From NCBI GenBank assembly GCA_022605955.1, contig JAKCOZ010000003.1, forward strand, positions 10,921,331-10,985,330: 64,000 nt of DNA, in the 5' to 3' direction. Below are positions 1 to 9,122 of the stretch, piece after piece. Under the pieces are notes generated by a model that had not been told where the DNA came from, did not search any database, and saw only the letters and a program-made list of their open reading frames with translations. The position numbers were made by a program, and so were the translations under genes. Numbering within the stretch: the stretch's first letter is position 1; every line of letters starts with the position of its first letter. The stretch comes from Rallus limicola (Eukaryota; Chordata; Aves; Gruiformes; Rallidae).

Positions 1-1188
1 TTTGGGTTTTTTTTGTTTTGTTTTTTTTTTGCTTTTGAATTGTCGTTTGAAGCAATATATTTAATGATTCACCCTGCAAGCTGAACAGCCATTTTAGTCC
101 TTGCACTTTATGTGGGAAAGGAAATATTTGTTTCTAAAATAAGTTACTGAGAAAGCTATTCGTTTCGTTTCTGTTGTAGGTACAAATTCCAGACAAAAAG
201 GGTCTCCAAATTGTTGAAAATTTTTCTTTTTCCTCCTTTCATTTCAGAGTGAGACTAAGTTCTGTTTCCTTTACCAGCATTTTGTAAAATGGCTGCCACC
301 CTGACGTGCACCCTTGATCTTTCTGAAAAGCTTAACTGCTATGGAAATTTAAATGTTGTCACATTTATAAGCATTTCCACTATTTTATTAGAAATAAAAC
401 CAAATATTTGTACTCCATAGCCACACTCTTTCAATAAAGATAATTATTAGAAAATTTAGCTATTTAGAGTATTAGCTATTTTTTCAAGGTATTTCCTACA
501 GTTCTAAGATTCAATGTTAAATGTTAAATGATTCAATGTTAAAATTCCATATAATATGGCGAAGAGGAAGCGGGAAGTGAAATGCCAGTGGTCCTTTTCT
601 TGTGCTTGTTTGTTTGTTATCTTTATTCGTTTGTATTTTCTCCTATTTTTGTTCAATCGTGCACCATCAAACCTTGTAAAAAGTTTCTGCTTTCGTGGCA
701 TTTAGGGTTCAGCAGTGAAGTTTTGTGAGTTACCCGCGGGGGCTCAATTGCTCTCCTGGCTCCTGTGAGAAAAAGCACAGGTTCAGCTGGAGCTGAGGCA
801 GGAAAGAGAAGTCTTGATCCAGAAGTCAGGAAGGGGGAAATCCACATTGGGCACCGAAAAGGGCCAAACTTTCGCCTTGGCCGGCAGCGCTTGCTGTGCT
901 GCGAGCCGCGTTGTTCGTCGGTAAATCCGTGACTCCTCTTAGATGTCAGGAGGCCTAAAGCAAGACTCCTCGGAACACACGGCGGGCATGCACGGTGGGA
1001 TAAATGGTACATATAAAGAACATATATAAATCGCTTATATGCTTGCGCGTATATGCCTACGCGCGCGGCACAAGTGCCATACATACCGTGATACATGTAA
1101 ACGGTGTGGAGCGCGGAGCGGGGCGCATCCATACGTAGTACCTAGTCTGGAAATCGCACGCCTCGCAGCCAATGGCTTAATTTATGAT
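1..1188. other. Probable CDKN2 intron, 3' part; no gene seen
   Basis: AT-rich DNA with T-rich runs at the left edge, becoming more CpG-containing after about 730. I looked for an INK4 first exon or an ARF first exon (exon 1-beta) and found neither. Because the exon at 1357 has a splice acceptor, this stretch is best read as intron. The open frames here have no recognisable similarity and are treated as chance. Confidence 0.5.
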
Positions 1189-1245
1189 AGAATCACAGAA
1201 TATCTCAAAATGGGAAGAAGCCATAAGGATCACTGAGTCAGGTGG
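1189..1245 (-). mobile_element. Short CR1 3'-end fragment
   Basis: The stretch begins with AGAATCACAGAATAT and continues with CATAAGGATCACTGAGTC, resembling the reverse complement of an avian CR1 3' end. Only about 55 bases remain. It ends about 110 bases before the splice acceptor of the INK4 exon, so it sits where branch-point and polypyrimidine signals begin. Confidence 0.6.
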
Positions 1246-1356
1246 CAGACACATGGAGGAAAATTCCATCAGCCTCCCAGCCCCCCACTCCCGGGCCCTC
1301 GGCAGCCGCAGTGCTCCCCGGGCGGGCGCTGACGCTGACGCTGTCTCTCCCCGCAG

Positions 1357-1662
1357 GTGATGATGCTGGGCAGCCCGCGGGTGGCCGAGCTGCTGCTGCA
1401 GCGCGGAGCCGACCCCAACCGGCCCGACCCCCGCACCGGCTGCCTCCCGGCGCACGACGCGGCCCGCGCCGGCTTCCTGGAGACGCTGGCGGCGCTGCAC
1501 CGCGCCGGGGCGCGCCTCGACCTGCCCGACGGCCGCGGCCGCCTCCCCCTCGACGTGGCGGAGGGGGGCCCTCACGGACCGGTGGGCCGGTACCTGCGAC
1601 ACCCGCCGCCCCTCCCCGCCGCCCCGGGAGCCGGGCCGGCCGCGGAGGGGGCTGCGCGCTGA
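1357..1662 (+). CDS. CDKN2A/CDKN2B: INK4 cyclin-dependent kinase inhibitor, exon 2 (terminal coding exon in the INK4 frame)
   Basis: INK4 proteins are stacks of ankyrin repeats that bind CDK4/6 and keep RB unphosphorylated. This exon follows a clean acceptor (TCTCTCCCCGCAG, 1344-1356) and opens with [20 protein letters not shown], the usual start of INK4 exon 2 in phase 0. It continues with the ankyrin segment [20 protein letters not shown] and then [10 protein letters not shown]. The frame closes with TGA at 1660-1662 after 101 residues, including a Pro/Ala-rich tail of about 20 residues not seen in human p15. The first coding exon is not in the window, so the gene is partial. Being next to MTAP and convergent with it suggests CDKN2A exon 2 by mammalian order. 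The intact INK4 frame with a stop in exon 2 fits CDKN2B, and chicken is reported to lack p16INK4a. I am sure of the INK4 exon, not of which paralogue. Confidence 0.92.
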   Translation: MMMLGSPRVAELLLQRGADPNRPDPRTGCLPAHDAARAGFLETLAALHRAGARLDLPDGRGRLPLDVAEGGPHGPVGRYLRHPPPLPAAPGAGPAAEGAAR

Positions 1663-2165
1663 CCCACCCGCGGCCGCCTCTGCCCCGACCCCGCTCAGCC
1701 CGCTGTCCTCCCGCTCCCCGCCCCGCCGAAGCCCGGGGCGCAGCCGTCCCCCGTTTGAGAGCCTTTGCCCTTGTACCGGGCGCACATGTCCGCGGCAGTT
1801 ACCGGGCAGGTCTCTCCACCATCGAGGCACCCATACAGCCATCACGAGAGCCCGGCTGCCGGGGAGGGTCCACGTCTTCCCTCTGCCCCAGAGCTCTCCC
1901 CCCGCACACCCCGGGCACTCTGCGCCCTGCTTCTGCCAGGCAAAGCATGCTGCTTAATTTTCTAAGAAAAAGCGTAACGAACCCGACCAGGGTAGCGAGG
2001 AGCGCTCCTGGCCCTCGTCCCCGCAGGACCCCGGCGGGGGGCAGGACGAGCAGCAAACTCTTCTCCCGTGCTACACGGGGGAAAAAAAAATTTCGTCGTT
2101 TCCCACCTCCATTTATTGTTAAATTGATGCTGTTTGGAGAACTGAGAAAGCTCCGTTTCCTTTAG
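1359..2165 (+). other. Open ARF-register frame overlapping INK4 exon 2
   Basis: Read in the +1 register used by mammalian ARF (one exon-1 base plus the first two exon bases), the exon gives [14 protein letters not shown] and later [16 protein letters not shown], which parallels the Arg/Ala/Gly-rich exon 2 part of mammalian ARF. No stop occurs until 2163-2165, well past the INK4 stop. GC-rich DNA tends to keep shifted frames open, so the open frame is weak evidence of coding. Whether it is used depends on the phase of an exon 1-beta that is not in the window. Confidence 0.3.
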
Positions 2166-2830
2166 AGGCTTGCTCGCTGCCCTGAAAGCCACCGCCTCTG
2201 TCGCCATCAGACACTTGTCATATTCACGATTTTATTTACTATCGCACAGTCCTGGAGGGCTTCGCGTTTTAGTGATACCTTGAGATTCTTTTTTCATACG
2301 GCGCTCTAAAATAGCGAACGCCTTAACCGCCCTGTTAACAAAATTTAATCAATCTCGAAATCGTCTCCTCGCAAAACCCCGCTAAATTTACGAAATCTTA
2401 AAATATTTCACACCGACCGAGATTGCAATTTGGGAACCATCACAAATGTTTCGCATAGACGTATTCAGGGAGGGCTACTCATGTGAGAAAACAGTTGGCA
2501 ATCGTTTAGCTACTGCGCGGTTTTAATGTTTGGAGATGTCCTGTTCGTTCAGAAAATCTACGCAACGAGCTCGGTATTTTTCAGGAAGCTTTCCGAGTCT
2601 CTAAACCCGAATGCAGGAACAGAAAAGAAGGACTGAGCTTGCTTCTAAATCTGAATCTTCATACGCATTGCCTCTGGGTTGTTGGGTTTTTTTGTCCTAT
2701 GAGATATCCGTCGTTCACCCAATGTTCGTACTACTCCGTGTGATGAAATACTTGTTATTCAGCAACAAAATGTCAGAGCGGTTGGCTTAAAAAAAAAAAA
2801 AAAAATAAAATCCTTGTGTTCAACTATTAA
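1663..2830 (+). other. Probable 3' UTR and flank of the CDKN2 exon
   Basis: GC-rich to about 2060, then AT-rich, with no further supported exon. I could not identify a CDKN2A-like exon 3. The first clear AATAAA on this strand is at 2804-2809, at the end of an A-tract starting at about 2788, so it may be a genuine polyadenylation signal or part of a retroposed poly(A). The extent is inferred. Confidence 0.3.
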
Positions 2831-2896
2831 ATGGTCCTGTATGCTGCACTACTCGGTGTTGGGCGGTGTTATTTGTTTCGACTTCGCCGCATACTC

Positions 2897-2919
2897 TGTG
2901 TGTGTGTGTGTGTGTGTGT
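2897..2919. repeat. (TG)n microsatellite
   Basis: An uninterrupted TG run of 23 bases, followed by imperfect TGTCTGTGTCTGTG. Confidence 0.9.
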
Positions 2920-3309
2920 CTGTGTCTGTGCATAAATACGTACATGTGCACGTAACGCACTCACGAGGGTCGAACACACAGGGCTTAAATACAATAGACG
3001 TGTGCTATTCAAGCACAAAGATGCTCGAGTTAAAAACGCCCAAGAAAGTGGGTAACGGGCTAATTTCAAAGAGCACTCCCAGAGGTACAGCAAGTTCTCC
3101 CGCACTCCCAGGAGTTCTCCCGCACTCCCTACCGTTGCACGACTTTACGATCCTTTTGAACGCGAAAGATTTATTCTTTTTCCCTTCTCACACTAAAAGC
3201 CCCACGGCAAGCACACACTGCAGATAAGGCACCGCGGCCCCACACAGTGCCCCAAGGCATTCTTTTGTCCGATTTGCGCAGGTCCGTTGGTGTTTTCGTT
3301 GCCCGCGCT

Positions 3310-3434
3310 GAGCTGTGGGGCGCGGAGCGTCCCTGAGCTGTGGGGCGCCGAGCGTCCCTGAGCTGTGGGGCGCGGAGCGTCCCTGAGCTGTGGGGCGCCG
3401 AGCGTCCCTGAGCTGTGGGGCGCCGAGCGTCCCC
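3310..3434. repeat. 25-bp GC-rich tandem repeat, five copies
   Basis: Five consecutive 25-base units start at 3310, 3335, 3360, 3385 and 3410. Each begins GAGCTGTGGGGCGC and ends in GAGCGTCCCT (last unit GAGCGTCCCC). Units differ mainly at one G/C position (GCGCGGAG or GCGCCGAG). Both strands are open because 25 is not a multiple of 3 and stops are scarce; I see no sign of coding. Confidence 0.95.
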
Positions 3435-3888
3435 GCCTTCTCCGGTCCTCACTGCGCCCCGAGCCCCCGTGACGCCCACCCCGCCGCAGGCTGCCCACAG
3501 ATGCCGAGCCCGGGAGCGGAGCTCCAGCGCCAGGTCGGGACGCCTCTAGTTTACCGAGGAACGGCTTCCTGCCCCTCATTTCTTTAAAACAGAAGGGGGT
3601 GGGCGGAATATGGCTCTCCCGCCCCTCAGAAAAAAAAAAAAAAAAAAAAACCAACCCAACAATCCGAAGCTATTTCCTAGCTCTTTGGGAGCCGAATGGA
3701 GAGCGAACCGCGTCCGTGGCGGCCGGCGGAGAGGGGTTCGCAAAGCGGTCTGGAGCGGGGCCGGGGCGGGTGGGCAGAACGGGGTTTTCTCCGCCCCGCA
3801 TCCGGCGCGGTGGGGCGCGGAGCATCGCTGCCTTCTCCGGTCCTCACTGAGCCCCGATCCCCAACACCCTGGCCGAAGGCTGCCCACC
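3416..3888 (+). repeat. Local direct duplication of about 80 bp (3416-3500 and 3811-3888)
   Basis: Both segments start TGGGGCGC, share the exact block GCCTTCTCCGGTCCTCACTG, and both reach GGCTGCCCAC. The second copy has several substitutions and small indels. The repeat begins within the last 25-bp unit, so the second copy may have carried a piece of the array. Confidence 0.8.
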
Positions 3889-4666
3889 GAAGGAGCCCCC
3901 TTCTCCGTGGGACAGCTGGCCAGAGCACCGGAGGGTGCCTTCAGGAGCACAGCAGGGCGAGTGCCCATCACACAGGGATGCCCACTGGGTTTCCATGCAG
4001 CCCCTCCCCACCCGGGAAAGCCGCGCCAAAAGAGTGTGACTTTCCCGCGGGCTTTGGTCTTGGAGCTGCTGAAGCCCCAAACTTCCTCGGGAGCTCATCT
4101 GAAGAGAAGAGGATGAAGATTTCTTAGTCAGAGTTGCCCGCGGTGATTTTGAATACCGTGCGAATGTGGTACGTGAATGGACAATTCACTGAATCGAGCG
4201 TCTCTCCTTCTACTGCTGCCACCGCGAACAGGGCAACAGATGAAGAATTTGCACGGCTCAGGAAAGTGTAGAAAAAGATTTTTTCCTCCCAGTGTCTAGC
4301 CCAGTCTCTGTGAAAACATAGTTGCAACTTTTATGTCTTCAGAAAAATTTTGAAAAAGACACATTGAGGTGGCAGCTTTATGGCATTTTCGTTTATGTCA
4401 TGAACCACAGCATCTGAGTACCTAATTTGGTGTTCTCTGTCAGGCTTCCCCACTAGCCCCCCTTCCCCTCAAAAAAAAACAAACCCAAAAAACCTTCAGG
4501 TGTCATTGCACTTAGGAAATCTGCTCTCTGAGAACATGACTCACAAGCATTACAACACCTCCTTTACATTCACCTACGGTAATTTGTTCTACCGAAGAGT
4601 ACATAGGCTTTGCATATTGTGCACACAGCCTTTCAAAGCTTCACAGAAGCTTGCTTGCTTGTTTGC

Positions 4667-4935
4667 CTCCTCTCCTCTCCTCTCCTCTCCTCTCCTCTCC
4701 TCTCCTCTCCTCTCCTCTCCTCTCCTCTCCTCTCCTCTCCTCTCCTCTCCTCTCCTCTCCTCTCCTCTCCTCTCCTCTCCTCTCCTCTCCTCTCCTCTCC
4801 TCTCCTCTCCTCTCCTCTCCTCTCCTCTCCTCTCCTCTCCTCTCCTCTCCTCTCCTCTCCTCTCCTCTCCTCTCCTCTCCTCTCCTCTCCTCTCCTCTCC
4901 TCTCCTCTCCTCTCCTCTCCTCTCCTCTCCTCTCT
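4667..4935. repeat. (TCTCC)n pentanucleotide satellite, about 53 units
   Basis: A nearly perfect TCTCC array of about 268 bases, all pyrimidine on the plus strand and all purine on the minus strand. Open frames running through it in several frames are simple consequences of a stop-free pentamer repeat. Confidence 0.98.
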
Positions 4936-4940
4936 TTCAA

Positions 4941-5230
4941 GAGGAGGTGACATTGGCAGTCTAGAACTGTTGTAATTTTCCACAGGAAAGAGCTAGGTTT
5001 TACAAGAAACTCCCTGCTGCAAGCTCAGTACTCAGGCTGTGCTATTTGAAGCACCGTACTTCTTACCACTGCTAGTTCATGCTGCCACTGACACAGTCAC
5101 TCTTTCAGGACAACAGCTTCCTACACGTGACTTCTGAACAGACACAATTTTTTTTTTTTGAGGAGGTGACATTGGCAGTCTAGAACTGTTGTAATTTTCC
5201 ACAGGAAAGAACCAAGTTTTACAAGAAACT
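4941..5230 (+). repeat. 71-bp direct duplication (4941-5011 and 5160-5230)
   Basis: Both copies start GAGGAGGTGACATTGGCAGT and run through TGTAATTTTCCACAGGAAAG to TACAAGAAACT, differing at only a few bases (for example GAGCTAGG versus AACCAAG). The first copy directly abuts the TCTCC satellite. The second directly follows a T-tract (about 5148-5159) and abuts LTR-like sequence. Confidence 0.93.
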
Positions 5231-5584
5231 GGAAGGTGACACAGCTAGGGCTGGTGGCCCCAAGCAGTATACAACAGAGCACGGCCAGAGAGGAGGAGCT
5301 ACTGCTTGGGGACTGGGCACTGGGCTCCTGGGCTGAGGACATTGCATTGTGTGCCACCTGCTTTGTGCGTTCTGTGCAGTGGGGGGTTGTAAAATTTTGG
5401 TATGAGGGTTTTTTGTATGTTTCTTTAAAATTTCCCTCTCCCTTTGCTGTCCTAGTAAACTGTCCTATCCCAACCCAAGAGCTACATCTTCTTCTTCCAA
5501 TTGTCCTCCCCACCTGACCACAGAGGGAAGGGGAGTGAGCCAGAGGCCTCTTGATCCTGAGTGGCCAGCTGGGGCTAAACCACA
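5231..5584 (+). mobile_element. ERV LTR-like fragment
   Basis: The 3' part contains AGTAAACTGTCCTATCCCAA followed by CCCAAGAG and ends GGGGCTAAACCACA. This matches the 3' part of the LTR at 30853-31185 (AGTAAACTGTTCATATCCCA, ending GGCTGAACCACCACA). The 5' edge is uncertain; a TG candidate lies at 5237. No target-site duplication could be confirmed. Confidence 0.55.
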
Positions 5585-7073
5585 ACAAGAACACACGAGT
5601 TTGATCTCCCAGATGGGGGAAGTCCAAAAATAAGCATCTTTTTCTCTAAACGCTGTTGGTGGTTGACAGCAGATACTGGAAAAAAAAGGTTAGAAAATGG
5701 GTATATTTAGAGCTGCGAGGATGGGGCGGGGGCACAGGGTGTCCTGAACATGGGGAAAAGAGGCAGGTCTAGCTCAGGGAAGAGGAGCCCAGAGAAGCAC
5801 AGCAGAGTCTGCCCAGACCTGAGAGAGAGCACAACAGGCATTTACCTCTTACCCCAGCTCACGTCAACCTGGGTCAATAGTTTTGTGTGGCTTTTAAAAC
5901 AAGCCTCATCCCTGCAGATGAGTGGTTGCACTTACAATTAGACAGTGGATTCTGTTTGGCAGAAGTCATGGGAGAGAGGGCTTTCCTTGTCTCTGGATAT
6001 CAAGCATTTAAACACTGCTAGCTTTATGTCTTGGGTTTTTTGGTTTGTGGGGGTTTTCTTTTTGTTTGTTTGTTTTTGTTTGTTGTTGTTTAATATCTCT
6101 TTTCACTTTAGACCCTGAGCACTAAAGTACCATATAAGGAATTGAGACTCAAGCCAAGTTACTAATAACACCACGGAGTGCAGAGTTTGTATCAAATAGG
6201 GATCAGATCCAGAGGCAGAGCTGATTCCACTATCTTCCTCACATGCATTTTAAGAGGAAAGAAACTTCTCCCATCACCTTCTTCCTATGGGCTTATCTTG
6301 TTGGCTTGTTTTCAGGCAGATGCAAAAGAATAATTTTAAATGTTTGGCCCTGGTATGAAAAGAAATAAAATGTATTTCAGAACCTTCTTACAGAGTGGAG
6401 AAAAGCCCCCCCCGAAGCTGCTTCCTAGGAAAACACTGATTAATAAAACACAGGTTCTAAGGTAAAGTTAAAATATTTCCACAAGGTCAAATGTCTTCCT
6501 CCTTGTGCTAGAGGAACGCTGCTATAGGAAACCAAACAACAGGACAGACTTTGGGTGTCCTTCAAGATACCTTTAACTTTCTTTGTTTCATATGTTGCTA
6601 AATGTGATGGTTTCTTTTTCCTCCCCTCTTTCTGAAGTGTGCATAGAAACCAGTGTATTTTTTTAACCTTAAGTAAAGCCATTCAACACCATGGACATCA
6701 AGATACTCTACAGATTTGCAACATCGATTTCTTTCCTACAGCTGCACAGAAGCACATGAGCCATTACAATTTATGAATGTGCTTCCTTTGGATACATGCT
6801 CCTTCTGTTGCTTTCAGTGAGTGTTCAGGCAGCTCTGTTCACTGGCAGTAAGGCAACACATTGCACCAAATGTCGTGCTAAATAATGTAATGCAAAATAA
6901 CACACAGAAGAAACCTGATTCTATGAGGAGTGCCTACCCTAATTTGGGAAGTTAGAAGATACTGAATGGTATATGCATCCACAAAGAATACCTTGCAAAC
7001 AGACACTTGGTGAAAGCTGTTTCACAAACATTGTATGCATAAGTTACTTTTGCATTTCACAGAGTCATGTAGT
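5585..7073. other. Intergenic, no gene seen
   Basis: AT-rich single-copy-looking DNA with a TTTG-rich stretch near 6060-6092. The short open frames have no recognisable domain, and I see no RNA gene. Confidence 0.6.
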
Positions 7074-7198
7074 CACAGAATCACAGAATGGTGAGGGCTG
7101 GAAGGGACCTCTGGAGATCAACTAGTCTAACACCCTGCCAGAGCAGCCTCTCTGGGCAGCCTGTCCCAGTGCTGTGTCACCCTCACAGTGAAGAAGTC
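7074..7198 (-). mobile_element. CR1 3'-end fragment
   Basis: Begins TCACAGAATCACAGAATGG, continues GGGCTGGAAGGGACCTCTGG and contains GGGCAGCCTGTCCCAG, which is an antisense CR1 3' end. About 125 bases long, 5'-truncated. Confidence 0.9.
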
Positions 7199-7449
7199 AA
7201 ATGTCAATCAACAAGTTTCATTCAGTCAACAACAATTTCTGGAAAATCCCAGTCTACATAGCTGTGTGTGGGGGGTGGGGCGAGCAGGGGTTGAAGAAAA
7301 AAGATAACAAGATTACTTTAATTAAAAAACAGACAATCTTCCAGATTCCACTCAGGTTTATTCCACCTAAATTTTATACATTCTGTTTTCTGATATTGCT
7401 ACTGAGACCATAAGGCATGTACCTTGCACTGCGACTTAGTCAGAAGATG

Positions 7450-9122
7450 CATAGTGTCATTCTTTGTCTATGCTGCTGGAGACTGTCCTCAGGAGCCCCA
7501 GACCCCTGAGGGCCCAGAGCAAGTCCAGGTAAATGAGGAGTTCACCTTGGTTGATGAGGACTGGGTTAGAGATCAACTAAACAATATAGACATCCCTAAA
7601 TCCAAGAGTCCAGATGGGATAACCCGCGGGTGCTGAGGGAGATGGTGGAAGTCATTGCTAGGCCACTCTCCATCATCTTTGGTAAGCTGTGGGAAACAGG
7701 AGAGGTGCCTGAAGACCAGAGGAAAGCAAATGTCTCTCCAGTCTTCAAAAGGGTCAGAAGGAGGACCTGGGTAACTATAGACAGGTCAGCCTCACCTCCA
7801 TTCCTGGAAAGGTGATGGAACTACTTATCCTCGCTGCAGTCTCTAGGCACATCAAGGACAAGAGGGTCATTAGGAGTGGTCAGCATGGTTTAACCAAGGG
7901 GAAGTCGTGTTTGACCAACCTGATAGCATTTCATGAAGACATAAGCAGGTGGATAGATGATGGTAGGACAATGGATGTGGTTTACCTTAATTTCAGCAAA
8001 GCACTTGACACCATCTCCCATAGCACCCTTGTGGCTAAACTGAGAAAGTATGGTCTAGAGGTTCAGGTAGAGAGGTGGGTTGTGAACTGGTTGAAGGAGA
8101 CGGATAGTTGTGGTCAATGAGATGGAATCTAGCTGGAGGTCTGTATCTAGTGGAGTCCCTCAGGGGTCAGCACTGAGACCAGTACTATTCAATATATTCA
8201 TCAATGACTTGGATGAGGAAACAGAGTGTGCTGTCAGCAAGCTTGCTGACAACACAAAACTGGGAGGAGTGGCTGACACTCCAGAAGGCTGGGTTGCCAT
8301 CCAGTGACATCTGGACAGGATGGAGAGCTGGGTGGGGAGAAATTTAATGAAATGCAAGGGCAAGTCTAGCATCTTGCATCTAGGGAAGGACAACCCCACA
8401 TACCAGTATAGGTTAGGGATGGATCTGTTGGAGAGCAGCATAAGGAAAAGGGACCTGGGGGTCCTGGTGGACAGCAGGATGACCATGAGCCAGCAATGTG
8501 CTCTTGTGGCCAAGAAGGCCAATGGCAGCCTGGGGAATATTAGAAGGGCGGTGGTTAGTAGGTTGAGAGATCTTTCTTCTCCTCTGCCCCAGTGAGACCA
8601 CATCTGGAATATTGTGTCCAGTTCTGGGCTCATCAATTCAAGAAGGACAGGAAGCTACTTGAAGGCGTCCAGAGCAGGGCCCCTAAGATGATTAAGGGAG
8701 TGGAACATCTTCCTTATGAGGAGAAGCTGAGGGAGCTGGGCATCTTTAGCCTGGAGGAGACTGAGGGGTGACCTCATTAATACCTATAAATATGTAAAGG
8801 GTGAGTGTCAGGAGGATGGAGCCAGGCTCTTCTCAATGATGTCCAATGATAGGACAAGGGCCAGTGGGTGCAAGCTGGAGCATAGAAGGTTTCACGTGAA
8901 CATAAGGGAAAACTTTTTCACTGTGAGGGTGTCTGAGCACTGGAACAGACTGGAACAGGCTGCCCAGAGAGGCTGTGGAGTCTCCTTCTCTGGAGTCATT
9001 CAAAAACTGTCTGTACATGTTCCTGTGAGACCTAATCTAAGTGATTCTGCTCTGGCAGGGGAGTTGGACTAGAAGATTTTTTGAGGTCCTTTCCAATCCC
9101 TAACATTCTGATATTCTGTGAT
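7450..9122 (+). mobile_element. CR1 retrotransposon, degenerate ORF2 reverse-transcriptase part
   Basis: Consecutive broken frames carry CR1 reverse-transcriptase blocks in order: SKSPDGI (about 7600), KANVSPVFK (about 7725), motif A region VVYLNFSKALDTISHS (about 7978), [20 protein letters not shown] (about 8152) and the C-terminal [10 protein letters not shown] (about 8936). The catalytic FADD box reads LADN here (8242-8253), so the second aspartate is lost. Frames are split by at least three stops or frameshifts. The 3' end is marked by TTCCAATCCCTAACATTCTG near 9091-9110. CR1 moves by target-primed reverse transcription; this copy is dead. Confidence 0.95.

Larger units (their letters stand above)
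3190..4116. other. CpG-rich island-like block, no gene recognised
   Basis: GC- and CpG-rich DNA standing out from AT-rich flanks. It contains a 25-bp tandem array (3310-3434), a near-duplicate of its right edge (3811-3888) and an A-tract at about 3631-3650. Several overlapping frames are open on both strands, but they are low-complexity and mirror each other, as expected from GC-rich DNA. It could be a promoter or CpG island for an unannotated transcript; the sequence alone does not show this. Confidence 0.5.

Noticed and set aside
1177..1845. 222-residue minus-strand frame across the INK4 exon
   Set aside because: Shadow of the GC-rich INK4 exon in the opposite strand.
3171..4127. Several overlapping frames of 80-168 residues on both strands in the CpG-rich block
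   Set aside because: Low-complexity Arg/Pro/Gly/Ala sequences that mirror each other on the two strands, with no domain or splice evidence; explained by GC-rich tandem repeats.
4500..4983. Long Leu/Ser-Pro and Arg/Glu-Glu-Arg repeat frames through the TCTCC array on both strands
   Set aside because: They are direct translations of a stop-free pentamer satellite and are open in several frames at once.
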